Notes: a model not told the origin generated them from the letters alone. 64,000 bases of DNA from Candidatus Rokuibacteriota bacterium (GCA_016866775.1 VGLJ01000001.1:1-64000), one strand, 5' to 3'. Counted from the first letter of the stretch, positions 33,970 to 43,030 are shown. Made by a program: numbers and translations.

Positions 33970-34553
33970 CGCTGCCCGGCGACGTTCATCCCGAATCGCT
34001 TTCGCGGCTTCCCCGGCTCGCCCGCGAGCAGATGGACGAGCGAGGCCAGGCGTTCTACGACGCCGTCACCGGCCCGCAGAGCCGCACGCTGGTCGGCTTG
34101 CAGGGGCCGAGCGGCATCTGGCTCCACAGCCCGGAGCTCGGCGAGCGCGTGCGGGCCGTCAACCAGTACCTGCGTTACGACACCACGCTGGATCGACGCC
34201 TGACCGAGCTCGCGATCCTCGTGACGGCGCGCGAGCTCGATCAGCAGTTCGAGTGGACCGCGCACGAGCCGGCCGCGCTGAAGGAAGGGCTCGAGCCCGA
34301 GATCATCGACGTGGTGAAGCATGGAAAGCCGGTCGACGGCCTCGGGCCGAAAGAAGCGCTGATCGTCAGCTTCGGGCGCGAGGCCTTCCGCGAGCGCAAG
34401 GTCCGCTCCGAGACGTTCGCGCGCGCGGTCGAGGCCTTCGGCACGCGCGGCGTCGTGGACCTCGCGGCGCTGATGGGCAACTACGCGATGACCGCGGTCA
34501 TCCTCAACGCGGTCGATCAGCAGCTGCGTCCCGGGCAGAAGTCCCTGCTCTGA
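33966..34553 (+). CDS. Carboxymuconolactone-decarboxylase-like protein
   Basis: A 195-residue all-helical protein of the CMD/AhpD superfamily, with TELAILVTARELDQQFEWTAHEPAALKEGL (about residues 77-106) as core. The CxxC pair of AhpD-like peroxidase members is absent, and EW-x2-H takes its place. This fits decarboxylase or unassigned CMD-like proteins. The ATGA overlap with the LLM gene and a 10-base gap to the quinone reductase place it in the same catabolic transcript. Confidence 0.85.
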   Translation: MTLPGDVHPESLSRLPRLAREQMDERGQAFYDAVTGPQSRTLVGLQGPSGIWLHSPELGERVRAVNQYLRYDTTLDRRLTELAILVTARELDQQFEWTAHEPAALKEGLEPEIIDVVKHGKPVDGLGPKEALIVSFGREAFRERKVRSETFARAVEAFGTRGVVDLAALMGNYAMTAVILNAVDQQLRPGQKSLL

Positions 34554-34563
34554 CGAGCACTCC

Positions 34564-35571
34564 ATGAAGGCGATCGTGATGCGCGCGTTCGGCCCGCCGA
34601 AGGTCCTGCGCCTCGAAGAGATCGCAACCCCGGTGCCCGGAGCCGGCGAGGTGCTGATCCGCGTGCACGCGGTCTCCGTCAACCGCACGCTCGACCTCGC
34701 CGTCCGCGCGGGAACCTATCCGGCGCGCGTGGCGCTGCCTCACGTCCTCGGCGTGGATCCGTCCGGGGTGATCGCCGCCGTCGGCGACGGCGTGACCGCG
34801 CGCAAGGTCGGCGATCGCGTCGCCACGCGGCAGATCGTCCGTCCGGCCACGACGACATCGGGGCCGATGCTCCTCGGCGTGCACACGTGGGGAGGCTACG
34901 CGGAGTACGTGAAGGTCCCCGTCGACATGACGCACGCGGTCCCCGCAGGTCTGGACTTCGTCACCGCCACGGTGGTCGCGCGTCACGGCCCGACGGCGCT
35001 CAGCATGCTGCGCGACGCCGCGAACTTGACGCGCGACGAGTGGGTGCTGGTGATGGGCGCCGCCGGCGGGCTCGGCAGCGCGGGCATCCAGGTGGCGAAA
35101 GAATTCGGCGCGAAGGTCATCGCGGCGGCCGGCGCCGACGAGCGCGTGCGAGCAGCCGTCGAGCTCGGCGCCGACGCCGGCGTGAACTACCGCGCGAAGG
35201 ATCTGACGGAAGAAGTGCGCAGAATCACCGACGGGCGCGGCGTCGACGTGGTGTTCGAGAACATCGCCGATCCCGCGCTGTTCCCGAAGGCCTTCGCCAC
35301 GCTCGCGCGCAACGGACGGCTCGTCACCGCGGGCGCGCACGGCGGCGGCACCGTGCCGCTCGACGTCCAGCGGCTCTACCTGAACGGGATCTCGGTCATC
35401 GGGTCGGTGGGCCGGATCACCGCCGACGATCTCGCGCACTGCTTGCGCGCGGCGGCCGAAGGCCGGCACCGCGTGCTGCTCGACCGCGTGATGCCGCTCG
35501 CGGACGCGGCGCTCGCGCACCGGATCGTGGCCGAGCGATCCGGCACGGGCAAGGTCGTGCTCCAGCCCTGA
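34564..35571 (+). CDS. Zinc-free MDR quinone oxidoreductase
   Basis: A 335-residue MDR protein. VLRLEEIATPVPGAGEVLIRVHAVSVNRTLDLAVRAG is the N-terminal domain and VLVMGAAGGLGSAGIQVAKEFGAKVIAAAG the NADPH-binding Rossmann turn. No zinc ligands are seen. It is the last gene of the plus-strand run from 29517. Its TGA is immediately followed by the stop of the convergent SDR gene, with no room for a terminator. Confidence 0.87.
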   Translation: MKAIVMRAFGPPKVLRLEEIATPVPGAGEVLIRVHAVSVNRTLDLAVRAGTYPARVALPHVLGVDPSGVIAAVGDGVTARKVGDRVATRQIVRPATTTSGPMLLGVHTWGGYAEYVKVPVDMTHAVPAGLDFVTATVVARHGPTALSMLRDAANLTRDEWVLVMGAAGGLGSAGIQVAKEFGAKVIAAAGADERVRAAVELGADAGVNYRAKDLTEEVRRITDGRGVDVVFENIADPALFPKAFATLARNGRLVTAGAHGGGTVPLDVQRLYLNGISVIGSVGRITADDLAHCLRAAAEGRHRVLLDRVMPLADAALAHRIVAERSGTGKVVLQP

Positions 35572-36321
35572 TCAGTAGTACGCGGCGCCGCCGTTGACGT
35601 GAATCGTCTGGCCGGTGACGAAGCCGCCGTCGTCGGTGACGAGGAAGAGACACGTCGCGGCGATCTCGTCGACGTGCCCCTGCCGTCCGAGCGGGATTCC
35701 TGCCGCGCTCGGCGGCCGCCCGTGGTACCACTCCGGATTCGCGCGCGACGTGTCGATGCTACCGGGCGAGACGACGTTGACGCGGATGTTGTGCTCGGCG
35801 AATTCGGACGCGAGCCCGCGCGCGAGACCGACCAGCCCCATCTTCGCCGCCGAGACGTGCGCACGCCCCTTGCCGCCCACGAACGCGCCCTCACCGGTGA
35901 GGAACACGATGCGGCCGTATCTGTTCGCGACCATCGACTCGATCACGGCGCGCGCGCAATGGATCCCGCCGTCGAGCACCACGCCGCGCACGGCCTCCCA
36001 GTCCTCCCCCTTCAGCTCGGTGAACGGCTTGTGCGGGCGGATGGCGGCGTTGCTGATGAGGATGTCGATGCGGCCGAACTCCGACATCGCGCGCGCGACC
36101 ATCCGCTCGATGTCGTCGCGCTTCGCCACGTCGGCGACCACGGAGAGCGCCTTGACGCCGCGGGCGCGCGCCTCGCCCGCGACGGCGTCGGCCTCCGCCT
36201 GGTTGCTGCGCGCGTTGACGACGACGTGCGCGCCGTCCGCCGCGAGCTTCAGCACCGTGGCACGGCCGATGTTCCGTCCGGAGCCGGTCACCAGCGCCAC
36301 TTTGCCGTCGAGCTTGCCCAC
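35572..36321 (-). CDS. SDR-family protein lacking the catalytic Tyr
   Basis: A 249-residue short-chain dehydrogenase/reductase fold with start GTG 36321 (ribosome-binding site ggaggtgctctc). KVALVTGSGRNIGRAT is the cofactor loop, NAAIRP the conserved Asn segment and GGFVTGQTIHVNGGAAYY the normal C-terminus. At the YxxxK site the sequence is HVSAAK, so the catalytic Tyr is replaced by Val while Lys is kept; the upstream Ser is also not obvious (FLTGEGAF). It may be non-catalytic or use a different mechanism. The longer track start at 36417 lacks support. Confidence 0.82.
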   Translation of the reverse strand: MGKLDGKVALVTGSGRNIGRATVLKLAADGAHVVVNARSNQAEADAVAGEARARGVKALSVVADVAKRDDIERMVARAMSEFGRIDILISNAAIRPHKPFTELKGEDWEAVRGVVLDGGIHCARAVIESMVANRYGRIVFLTGEGAFVGGKGRAHVSAAKMGLVGLARGLASEFAEHNIRVNVVSPGSIDTSRANPEWYHGRPPSAAGIPLGRQGHVDEIAATCLFLVTDDGGFVTGQTIHVNGGAAYY

Positions 36322-36415
36322 GAGAGCACCTCCGTGTTCCAGCCTGCGAGCCGGCGGCGATTGTACTATCCTCGCCTCGACGTCACCCGAACCGCCCTCC
36401 CCCGGGAGGTCAGCC

Positions 36416-36788
36416 ATGGCGCGGATCCAGCAGATCCATCAACGGTGAGATTCACTTCACGGAGACCCCGCATCCGGCCCCCGTGCCGTCGAGCCACTTC
36501 GCGCTCGAGGTGACCGACTGGGACGCGATGCTCGCCCACCTGGACGTGCTCGGCATCGCGCACGTGCGGACGTCGGCCGCCGGCACCATGCGGACCATCG
36601 GCGGCACCGATCCGTACCAAGGGCGCCGCGAGGACACGGGCGAGCACGACACGTACATCCATGACCCCGACGGCAACATGATCGAGCTCGTCTACCATCC
36701 GCTCGGCATCCAGGCATCGGAGCACGGCCCGCGCTGGACCCAGCGTCCGGGCTTCGTCGACGCGGCGTACCAGGAGAGGGAGCGATGA
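36416..36788 (+). pseudogene. VOC-family protein remnant with internal deletion
   Basis: ATG 36416 begins MARIQQIHQR and hits TGA at 36446-36448. One frame over, from about 36440, the sequence reads as the second half of a VOC (glyoxalase/bleomycin-resistance) protein: GEIHFTETPHP, SSHFALEVTDWDAMLAHLD, IHDPDGNMIELVYHP. The first repeat between the RIQQIH start and the second half (about 35-40 codons by comparison with family members) is missing and the join is out of frame. A downstream GTG at 36483 could still give a 101-residue half-protein, with the second His and the Glu kept but the N-terminal His lost. Its stop overlaps the next, intact VOC gene. Confidence 0.72.
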
Positions 36789-37123
36789 CCAAACCGAGGA
36801 TCCGGCACATCGCGCTCAACGTGAAAGACCGCGATGCGGTCGCCGACTACTACAAGAAGATCTTCGGGCTGGAGGAAAAGTACCGCGGACCGAACGGCAC
36901 CGTCTACCTCTCCGACGGCTTCGTGGGCGTCGCGTTGATCTCGCGGCCGGATCGGCCGTGGGGGATCAACCACTTCGGCTTCCAGGTCGGGGACGTCCAG
37001 GCCATCGTGGACGCGGCCGAGACGACGGCGGAGTCGAACACGTTCGGCGCGGTGGCGGAGAGCTGGATCCACGACCCCGAGGGCAACCGGGTCGACGTCA
37101 CCGAACACGGCTGGCCGATTTGA
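36785..37123 (+). CDS. VOC-family protein (extradiol dioxygenase/glyoxalase-like)
   Basis: A 112-residue VOC protein with a complete two-repeat fold. Metal ligands are predicted at His8 (RHIALNV), a His in INHFGFQV (about residue 60) and a Glu in VDVTEH near the C-terminus, the 2-His-1-Glu pattern of type I extradiol dioxygenases and glyoxalases. The ATGA overlap with the remnant upstream and the TTGA overlap with the HsaA-like monooxygenase place it in an aromatic or steroid-type degradation operon. Whether it cleaves a ring cannot be told. Confidence 0.82.
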   Translation: MTKPRIRHIALNVKDRDAVADYYKKIFGLEEKYRGPNGTVYLSDGFVGVALISRPDRPWGINHFGFQVGDVQAIVDAAETTAESNTFGAVAESWIHDPEGNRVDVTEHGWPI

Positions 37124-38289
37124 CGTCTGACGAGTATCTCGCCCGCGTTCGCGCGCTGCTGCCCGCGCTGCGCGAGCGCACGGCACGGGCCGAACAGCTC
37201 CGGCGGCTGCCCGACGAGACCTACAAGGACTTTCAGGCGGCCGGGCTCTTTCGGTGCCTCCAGCCCAAGCGTTACGAAGGGTACGAGCTCGATCCCGGCA
37301 CGTTCTATCAGGCGATCATGGACGTGGCCGCGGTCTGCGGGTCGAGCGGGTGGATCCTCGCGGTGATCGGCGTCCACAACTGGCACCTCGCCCTTTTTCC
37401 ACCACAGGCCCAGGAAGACGTCTGGGGCGAGGACACGAGCGTTCAGGTCTCGACGGGCCTGTCGCCGACGGGCATCGTGGACCGCGCCGACGGCGGCTTC
37501 CGTCTCCGTGGGCGCTGGTCGTTCTCGAGCGGCTGCGACTTCTGCTCGTGGGCGGTGGTCGGCGGCGTCGTGCCACCGACCAATGCGAGCGCCCCGCCCG
37601 ACGTGCGGACCTTTCTCGTCCCGCGCGGCGACTACACGATCGAAGACAACTGGCACGTGATGGGCCTGTGCGGCACCGGCAGCAAGAACGTCGTCGTCGC
37701 GGACGCCTTCGTGCCGGAGTACCGCACGCACTCGTATCTCGACGCGTTCCGTCTCACGAACCCTGGCGCCGCCGTCAACGATGGGCCGCTCTACCGCCTG
37801 CCCCTGGGGCTGGTCTTCCCCAACGCGCTCGCGTCCTCGGCCGTCGGTGTGGCGCTCGGGGCCATCGAGACGTTTCGGGAACAATCGAAAGTGCGCGTCA
37901 ACGTGCGCGACCGGACGCGCGTGGCCGAGGATCCTTTCATCCAGCTTCGCCTGGCGGACGCGTCTTCCGAAGTGGACGGCGCCCGTGAACGGATGCTCGC
38001 GAACTTCGCCGGGATGATGCGCCTGGTCTCGGCCGGCAACGAGATCCCGCTGACCCAACGCGCCCGCTATCGCTGGGACGCGGCGAAGGCGATCGACTGG
38101 AGTGTGAGGGCCGTGGACCGCTTGTTCGAGGCCAGCGGCGGCCGCGGCATCTTCCTCGACAACCCGATCCAGCGCGCGTGGCGCGACGTGCACGCGATGC
38201 GGGCGCACGTGGCGAACAATCCGGAGAAGGTCGCCCCGGTGTTCGGTCGCTCGGAGTTCGGCCTCGCACCACTCGACATCAGATTCTGA
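37120..38289 (+). CDS. HsaA-like flavin-dependent monooxygenase
   Basis: A 389-residue protein with the acyl-CoA-dehydrogenase fold and class D flavin-monooxygenase features. FQAAGLFRCLQPKRYEGYELDP, CGSSGWILAVIGVHNWHLALFP, RWSFSSGCDFCSWAVVGG and FVPEYRTHSYLDAF match HsaA/DszC-type oxygenases, which hydroxylate phenols using FADH2 from a reductase. The start TTG 37120 gives a TTGA overlap and a full N-terminus; the track's 36958 start sits inside the VOC gene. No reductase gene is adjacent. It leads the operon with the Mo-hydroxylase subunits. Confidence 0.85.
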   Translation: MTSDEYLARVRALLPALRERTARAEQLRRLPDETYKDFQAAGLFRCLQPKRYEGYELDPGTFYQAIMDVAAVCGSSGWILAVIGVHNWHLALFPPQAQEDVWGEDTSVQVSTGLSPTGIVDRADGGFRLRGRWSFSSGCDFCSWAVVGGVVPPTNASAPPDVRTFLVPRGDYTIEDNWHVMGLCGTGSKNVVVADAFVPEYRTHSYLDAFRLTNPGAAVNDGPLYRLPLGLVFPNALASSAVGVALGAIETFREQSKVRVNVRDRTRVAEDPFIQLRLADASSEVDGARERMLANFAGMMRLVSAGNEIPLTQRARYRWDAAKAIDWSVRAVDRLFEASGGRGIFLDNPIQRAWRDVHAMRAHVANNPEKVAPVFGRSEFGLAPLDIRF

Positions 38290-38318
38290 GGGGTTGGAGT
38301 ACAAAGGAAGGTCCTCGC

Positions 38319-40502
38319 ATGGCGCATCGGATCGTCGGACAACGTTTCGGACGGCTCGACGGTGCGGACAAGGTCACGGGCGCGGCGCGGTACTCCGCGG
38401 ACGTGACGCTGCCCGGGATGGTCTGGGGCAAAGCGCTGCGCAGCCCGCTCCCGCACGCGCGCATCGTGCGCGTCGACGCGAGCCGGGCGCGCGCGCTGCC
38501 CGGCGTGCTCGCGGTCCTCACGGCCGCGGATGTGCCGGACCTCCTGGTCGGGCGGCGCATGTTCGACATGCCGCTGCTCGCCCGCGATCGCGTGCGATTC
38601 GTCGGCGAGAAGGTCGCGGTGGTGGCCGCGCTCGATCCGGACGTCGCGGAAGAGGCGCTGGCGTTCATCGAGGTCGAGTACGACGAGCTGCCCGCCGTGT
38701 TCGATCCGGCCGACGCGATCCAGCCCGGTGCTCCGCTCGTCCACGAGAACCCGGGCGCGTATCACGGCGCCCCGGCCGAGCGGCCGCACGCGAACGTCCA
38801 GTCGGTCCTCCGCTTCAAGCTCGGCGACGTGGACGCGGGGTTCCGCGAAGCGGACCGCGTCTTCGAGCACACCTTCCGGACGCAGCTCGCGCATCACGGG
38901 TACATCGAGCCGCACGCGGGTGTGATCGCGCTCGACGAGGACGAGCGCGTGCAGGTCTGGGCGTCGAACAAGATGCCGTACCGCCTGAAGGAGCTCCTGT
39001 CGCACGCGCTCGAGCTGCCGCCCGCGCGGATCCGCGTGAACCTCACGCCCATCGGCGGCGACTTCGGCGGCAAGGGCTCGCTGATGGATCTGCCGCTCGC
39101 CTATCACCTCGCGCGCGTGACCCGGCGGCCGGTGAAGATGGTCATGCGCTACACCGAGGAGCTGATGGCGGGCAACCCGCGCCATCCGTCCGTCGTGACG
39201 ATGCGCACCGGCGTGACGAAGGACGGACGCATCGTGGCCCGGCGCGCGACGGCGCTCTACAACAGCGGCGCCTACGCGGCGTTCAAGCCCGCGCCCAGCG
39301 TGAACCTCGGCGGCACGAGCATGGGCGCCGGCGTCTACCGGATCCCGCACCTCCTGCTCGAAGGCTTCTGCGTCTACACGAACACCATCCCGTGCGGTCA
39401 CGCGCGATCGCCCGGCGAGCCGCAGATGCTGTTCGCCGAAGAGTCGCACATGGACATGATCGCGAAGGAGCTCGGGCTCGATCCGGTCGAGCTCCGCCGG
39501 CGCAACCTGCTCCGCGACGGCGATGCCCTCGCCAACGGCCACCACCTCGAGCACGTGCGCGCGACCGAGACGCTCGACGCCGCGCTGGCGGCGAGCGACT
39601 GGGCGAAGCCGAAGCCGCGCGGGGTGGGCCGCGGCGTCGCGATGGGCCATCGCCACATCGGCGTCGGCTTCACCAACGCGCAGGTGCGGCTCGAGACGAA
39701 GGGCACGGTGACGCTGACGATCGGGCTGCCGGACACGGGCACGGGCGCGCACCTCGTGCTCCGCCAGGTCGTCGCCGAGGTGCTCGGCCTCTCGATCGAC
39801 GAGGTCCAGATCGAGCTCGCCACGACGGACCTGTTCGAGACCGATTCGGGCGTGGGCGGCAGCCGCGTCACGCACACGGGCGGCCGCGCGGCGTTTCACG
39901 CGGCGGAGAAGCTCAAGGAGCAGATTCACGCCGAGGCGACGAAGCTCGGCACGCCGGACGCCTCGTTCGCCACGATCGCCCAGGCGGCGGCGCGCGAGGG
40001 CCGCACGCTCGAAGCCGTGCACTTCTACGACGCGAAGTCGCATGCCGCGGTGACGTCGTTCACCGCGCAAGTCGCGGAAGTCGCCGTCGACCCCGCAACG
40101 GGTCAGGTCACGGTGCTCCGCTTCACGACCGCGCACGACGTCGGTACGATCATCAATCCGCTCGGCCACCAGGGGCAGATCGAGGGCGGGCTGATCCAGG
40201 GTCTCGGCTTCGCGTTGATGGAAGAGCTGCAGACGGCGGAGGGCCGTATCAGCACGCTCAGTCTCGGCGACTTCAAGCTGCCGACGATCCGCGACATCCC
40301 GCCGCTCACCACCGTGATCGTCGAAGACGCGGTCGGCCCGGGGCCGTTCCGCGCCAAGGCGATCGGCGAAGGCAGCATCAGCCCGGTCGCGCCGGCGATC
40401 GCCAATGCGGTCGCCGACGCGTGCGGCGTCCGCATCGTGGACCTGCCGATCACGGCGGAGAAGGTCTACTTCGCGCTGCAGGACAGAAAGGGCCGGTCGT
40501 GA
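38319..40502 (+). CDS. Xanthine dehydrogenase/CoxL-family molybdopterin-binding subunit
   Basis: A 727-residue molybdenum-hydroxylase large subunit. RFGRLDGADKVTGAARYSADVTLPGMVWGKALRSPLPHARI opens domain 1, PIGGDFGGKGSL is a cofactor contact, IPCGHARSPGEPQMLFAEES is the third signature and KAIGEGSISPVAPAIANAV carries the catalytic Glu. The start is ATG 38319 after gaaggtcctcgc. It is followed by its 2Fe-2S and FAD subunits with four-base overlaps, so the whole enzyme is encoded here. Its substrate is unknown; the neighbours suggest hydroxylation of an aromatic or N-heterocyclic acid. Confidence 0.88.
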   Translation: MAHRIVGQRFGRLDGADKVTGAARYSADVTLPGMVWGKALRSPLPHARIVRVDASRARALPGVLAVLTAADVPDLLVGRRMFDMPLLARDRVRFVGEKVAVVAALDPDVAEEALAFIEVEYDELPAVFDPADAIQPGAPLVHENPGAYHGAPAERPHANVQSVLRFKLGDVDAGFREADRVFEHTFRTQLAHHGYIEPHAGVIALDEDERVQVWASNKMPYRLKELLSHALELPPARIRVNLTPIGGDFGGKGSLMDLPLAYHLARVTRRPVKMVMRYTEELMAGNPRHPSVVTMRTGVTKDGRIVARRATALYNSGAYAAFKPAPSVNLGGTSMGAGVYRIPHLLLEGFCVYTNTIPCGHARSPGEPQMLFAEESHMDMIAKELGLDPVELRRRNLLRDGDALANGHHLEHVRATETLDAALAASDWAKPKPRGVGRGVAMGHRHIGVGFTNAQVRLETKGTVTLTIGLPDTGTGAHLVLRQVVAEVLGLSIDEVQIELATTDLFETDSGVGGSRVTHTGGRAAFHAAEKLKEQIHAEATKLGTPDASFATIAQAAAREGRTLEAVHFYDAKSHAAVTSFTAQVAEVAVDPATGQVTVLRFTTAHDVGTIINPLGHQGQIEGGLIQGLGFALMEELQTAEGRISTLSLGDFKLPTIRDIPPLTTVIVEDAVGPGPFRAKAIGEGSISPVAPAIANAVADACGVRIVDLPITAEKVYFALQDRKGRS

Positions 40503-40960
40503 TCCGCCTCACGGTGAACGGCCAGGCGCACGAGCTGGACGTGCCGAGCTACCGCACGCTCCTCGACTGCCTCCGCTACGACCTCGGGCTGACGGGCTCG
40601 AAGGAAGGCTGCGGCGTCGGCGTCTGCGGCGCGTGCACGGTGCTGCTCGACGGCAAGATGATCAGCTCGTGCATCGCGCTGGCGGTCTTCGCTGACGGCC
40701 GCGAGGTGACGACCGTCGAAGGTCTCGCCGAGGACGAGCGGCTCCATCCGGTCCAGCAAGCGTTCATGGACGCCGGCGGCTTCCAGTGCGGGATCTGCAC
40801 GCCGGGTCAGGTCGTGGCCGCCAAGGCGCTGCTCGACGCGATCCCCCACCCGAGTGAGGCGGAGATCAAGGAGTGGATGCTCGGCAATCTCTGCCGGTGC
40901 ACGGGCTACTACAAGATCGTCGAGTCGATCCAGGCCGCGGCCGGGCAGGCGCGGGCATGA
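40499..40960 (+). CDS. (2Fe-2S)-binding subunit of the molybdenum hydroxylase
   Basis: A 153-residue small subunit with the two [2Fe-2S] clusters visible: GCGVGVCGACTVLLDGK (plant-type ferredoxin cluster, CX4CX2C with a further Cys in ISSC) and GFQCGICTPGQV ... GNLCRCTGYYKI (the four-helix cluster). It is near the typical length. GTG 40499 overlaps the large-subunit stop (GTGA). It passes electrons from the Mo site to FAD. Confidence 0.93.
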   Translation: MIRLTVNGQAHELDVPSYRTLLDCLRYDLGLTGSKEGCGVGVCGACTVLLDGKMISSCIALAVFADGREVTTVEGLAEDERLHPVQQAFMDAGGFQCGICTPGQVVAAKALLDAIPHPSEAEIKEWMLGNLCRCTGYYKIVESIQAAAGQARA

Positions 40961-41844
40961 TCGCCTTCGACTATCGCGCGCCGCGGTCGCTCGACGAAAC
41001 GCTCGCGATCCTCCAGGAGTACGGCGACGAGGCGCGTGTCATCGCCGGCGGCACCGCGCTCGTGACCATGATGCGACAGCGCCTGGCGCAGCCGGCCTGC
41101 GTGGTGAGCGTGCGCGGCGTCGCCGGGCTCGGACGGATCGAGGCGACCAACGGCTCCATCCGGATCGGCGCGCTCGTCACGCATCGCGAAGCGGAGTGCT
41201 CGCCGCTGATTCAGGAACGGCTGCCCGTCCTCGCGGAGACGTTTCGCCGCGTGGGAACGATCCGGATCCGCCACATGGCCACGGTCGGTGGCGCGCTGGC
41301 TCACGCCGATCCGAATCAGGATCCGCCCGTGACGCTCATGGCCCTCGACGCGGGCGTGGAGGTGCAACGTGCGGGGGGCGGGCGCGAGCTGCCGGTCGCC
41401 GAGTTCTTCCGTGACTACTACGAATCAGCGCTCGAGCCCGGCGAGCTGGTCACGGCGGTCACCGTGCCGCTGCTTCCGGCGGCGACGGGCGCGAGCTACG
41501 TGAAGTTCCTCCCGCGCACCGCCGACGACTACGCCACCGTGGCGGTGGCCGCGACCGTGACGCTGGAGCCGGACGGCGAGCACTGTCGCGAGGCGCGGAT
41601 CGCGCTCGGCTCGGTGGCGACCACGCCGCTGCGCGAGCGCGCGGCGGAAGCGCTGCTCTCCGGCGCACGGCTCGGCGAGCGTCTCCTGAAGGCCGCAGGC
41701 TCGGCGGCGAAGACGGCGGTGGATCCGCTGGACGACCACCGAGGCTCGGCGGCGTACAAGCGCGAGATGACCGCGGTCATGGTGGAGCGCGCGCTCACCC
41801 AGGCATGGGCGGAAGCCCGTCGCGCCGCGCGAGCTTCCGGGTGA
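40957..41844 (+). CDS. FAD-binding subunit of the molybdenum hydroxylase
   Basis: A 295-residue middle subunit (FAD_binding_5 plus C-terminal CO_deh_flav_C). ARVIAGGTALVTMMRQRL is the first FAD loop, and TIRIRHMATVGGALAHADPNQDPPVTLMAL is the pyrophosphate loop (ATVGGxxxxADP). It has ATGA and GTGA junctions on both sides, consistent with fixed stoichiometry. It receives electrons from the iron-sulfur subunit and passes them to NAD or another acceptor. Confidence 0.92.
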   Translation: MIAFDYRAPRSLDETLAILQEYGDEARVIAGGTALVTMMRQRLAQPACVVSVRGVAGLGRIEATNGSIRIGALVTHREAECSPLIQERLPVLAETFRRVGTIRIRHMATVGGALAHADPNQDPPVTLMALDAGVEVQRAGGGRELPVAEFFRDYYESALEPGELVTAVTVPLLPAATGASYVKFLPRTADDYATVAVAATVTLEPDGEHCREARIALGSVATTPLRERAAEALLSGARLGERLLKAAGSAAKTAVDPLDDHRGSAAYKREMTAVMVERALTQAWAEARRAARASG

Positions 41845-42296
41845 CCTTCACGCAGGAGTGCGTCATCCCCGTGGAGCACGAGCGGCTGTGGAACTTCCTG
41901 ATGGATGTGCCGGCGGTCGGCCGCTGCGTCCCCGGCGTCCAGACCATCGAGGCCGTGAACGGCAGCGTCTACGAAGGTGAACTGAAGGTTCACGTGGGGC
42001 CGATCCGTCTCGCGCTCGAAGGCACGATCACCGTCGAGGAAGCCGACGCCCCGGCCGGCCGCGCGCGCATGCGCGCCGAAGCGAATGACCGGCGGCTGGG
42101 CGGAGGGATCCGCGCCCGCATGAGCCTCACCCTGTCACCCGCCGACGCCGGCACGCGCGTGCAGATCGACACCGACCTCGCCGTCCTGGGCAAGATCGGA
42201 GAGTTCGGTCAACCGGTCATCAAGAAGAAGGCGGACGCGATCCTCGACGAGTTCGTTCGCAACGTCCGATCTCATCTCGCGGCGGTGACACCATGA
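41841..42296 (+). CDS. CoxG/SRPBCC-family protein
   Basis: A 151-residue SRPBCC-fold protein starting at GTG 41841 inside the FAD subunit's stop. VTFTQECVIPVEHERLWNFLMDVPAVGRCVPGVQTIE and the C-terminal LAVLGKIGEFGQPVIKKKADAILDEFVRNV are typical of CoxG-like (carbon monoxide dehydrogenase subunit G) proteins. CoxG-type proteins are found beside molybdenum hydroxylases and may act in membrane anchoring or maturation. It overlaps the next gene by four bases. Confidence 0.87.
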   Translation: MTFTQECVIPVEHERLWNFLMDVPAVGRCVPGVQTIEAVNGSVYEGELKVHVGPIRLALEGTITVEEADAPAGRARMRAEANDRRLGGGIRARMSLTLSPADAGTRVQIDTDLAVLGKIGEFGQPVIKKKADAILDEFVRNVRSHLAAVTP

Positions 42297-43030
42297 GCGC
42301 CAGGATCATCGACGACATCCATGCGATCCGGGAGCGGTGGCACACGAAGAATCATCCGTTCTTCGCGGCCCTCGGCGAGGGCACGCTGCCGCTGCGCGCG
42401 CTCGGTGTCTACCTGGCGATGCACTACCAGTTCGTGCAGCGCGCGCTCGCGAGCTTCGGCATCCTCTACACGCGGCTCTACGCGTACGAGGACGTGCGCA
42501 AGGCGATCATCGAGAACCTGGCGGAAGAGGAAGGGTTGAAGGCGATCCCGCGCGAGGGGCACGTGCCCCACGACCACAACGAGCTCATCGTGCGGTTCTG
42601 CAAGGCCGCGGGCCTCGCGGAGCACGACGTGCACGCGACGAAGATGACGCCCGCGTGGTGGGCCCGGTCACTGCACTACTACCACACGGCACTGCACGAG
42701 CCGATCGGCGTGATCCTCGCGATGCAGACCACGCAGGAGGGCCAGCAGCCCGCGCTCAACAGCGAGGTCGTGCTCCCGGCGCTCGCGCGCCACTACGGCT
42801 TTGCGCCCGGCGCGCGCGAGATCGAGTTCTTCACCGAGCACGCGGAGGCGGACATCGAGCACAGCCGCCGCCAGGCCGAGCTGTGCGCGCGCTATCTCGA
42901 CACCGATGCCGCGAAGGCGCGCGCGCTCGAGGTGGCGGCGCAGGCGTGCCGTCTGAGGTGGGCGTCGATCACCGATCTCTATCGGCGCGACTACCTCGGC
43001 GAGAAGGAGATCCTCCCGGCCGGCGTCTAG
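42293..43030 (+). CDS. TenA/PqqC-like heme-oxygenase-fold diiron protein
   Basis: A 245-residue all-helical protein of the TENA/THI-4/PqqC superfamily. The HDO-type metal pattern is visible in order: NLAEEEGLKAIPREGHVPHDHNEL (Glu/His), HYYHTALHEPIGVILAM, and FFTEHAEADIEHSRRQ (acid and His pairs). This fits iron-containing redox enzymes that oxygenate or decarboxylate small acids, rather than thiaminase TenA. It is the last gene of the Mo-hydroxylase operon and ends 4 bases into the convergent aminotransferase gene. The substrate is unknown. Confidence 0.78.
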   Translation: MSARIIDDIHAIRERWHTKNHPFFAALGEGTLPLRALGVYLAMHYQFVQRALASFGILYTRLYAYEDVRKAIIENLAEEEGLKAIPREGHVPHDHNELIVRFCKAAGLAEHDVHATKMTPAWWARSLHYYHTALHEPIGVILAMQTTQEGQQPALNSEVVLPALARHYGFAPGAREIEFFTEHAEADIEHSRRQAELCARYLDTDAAKARALEVAAQACRLRWASITDLYRRDYLGEKEILPAGV

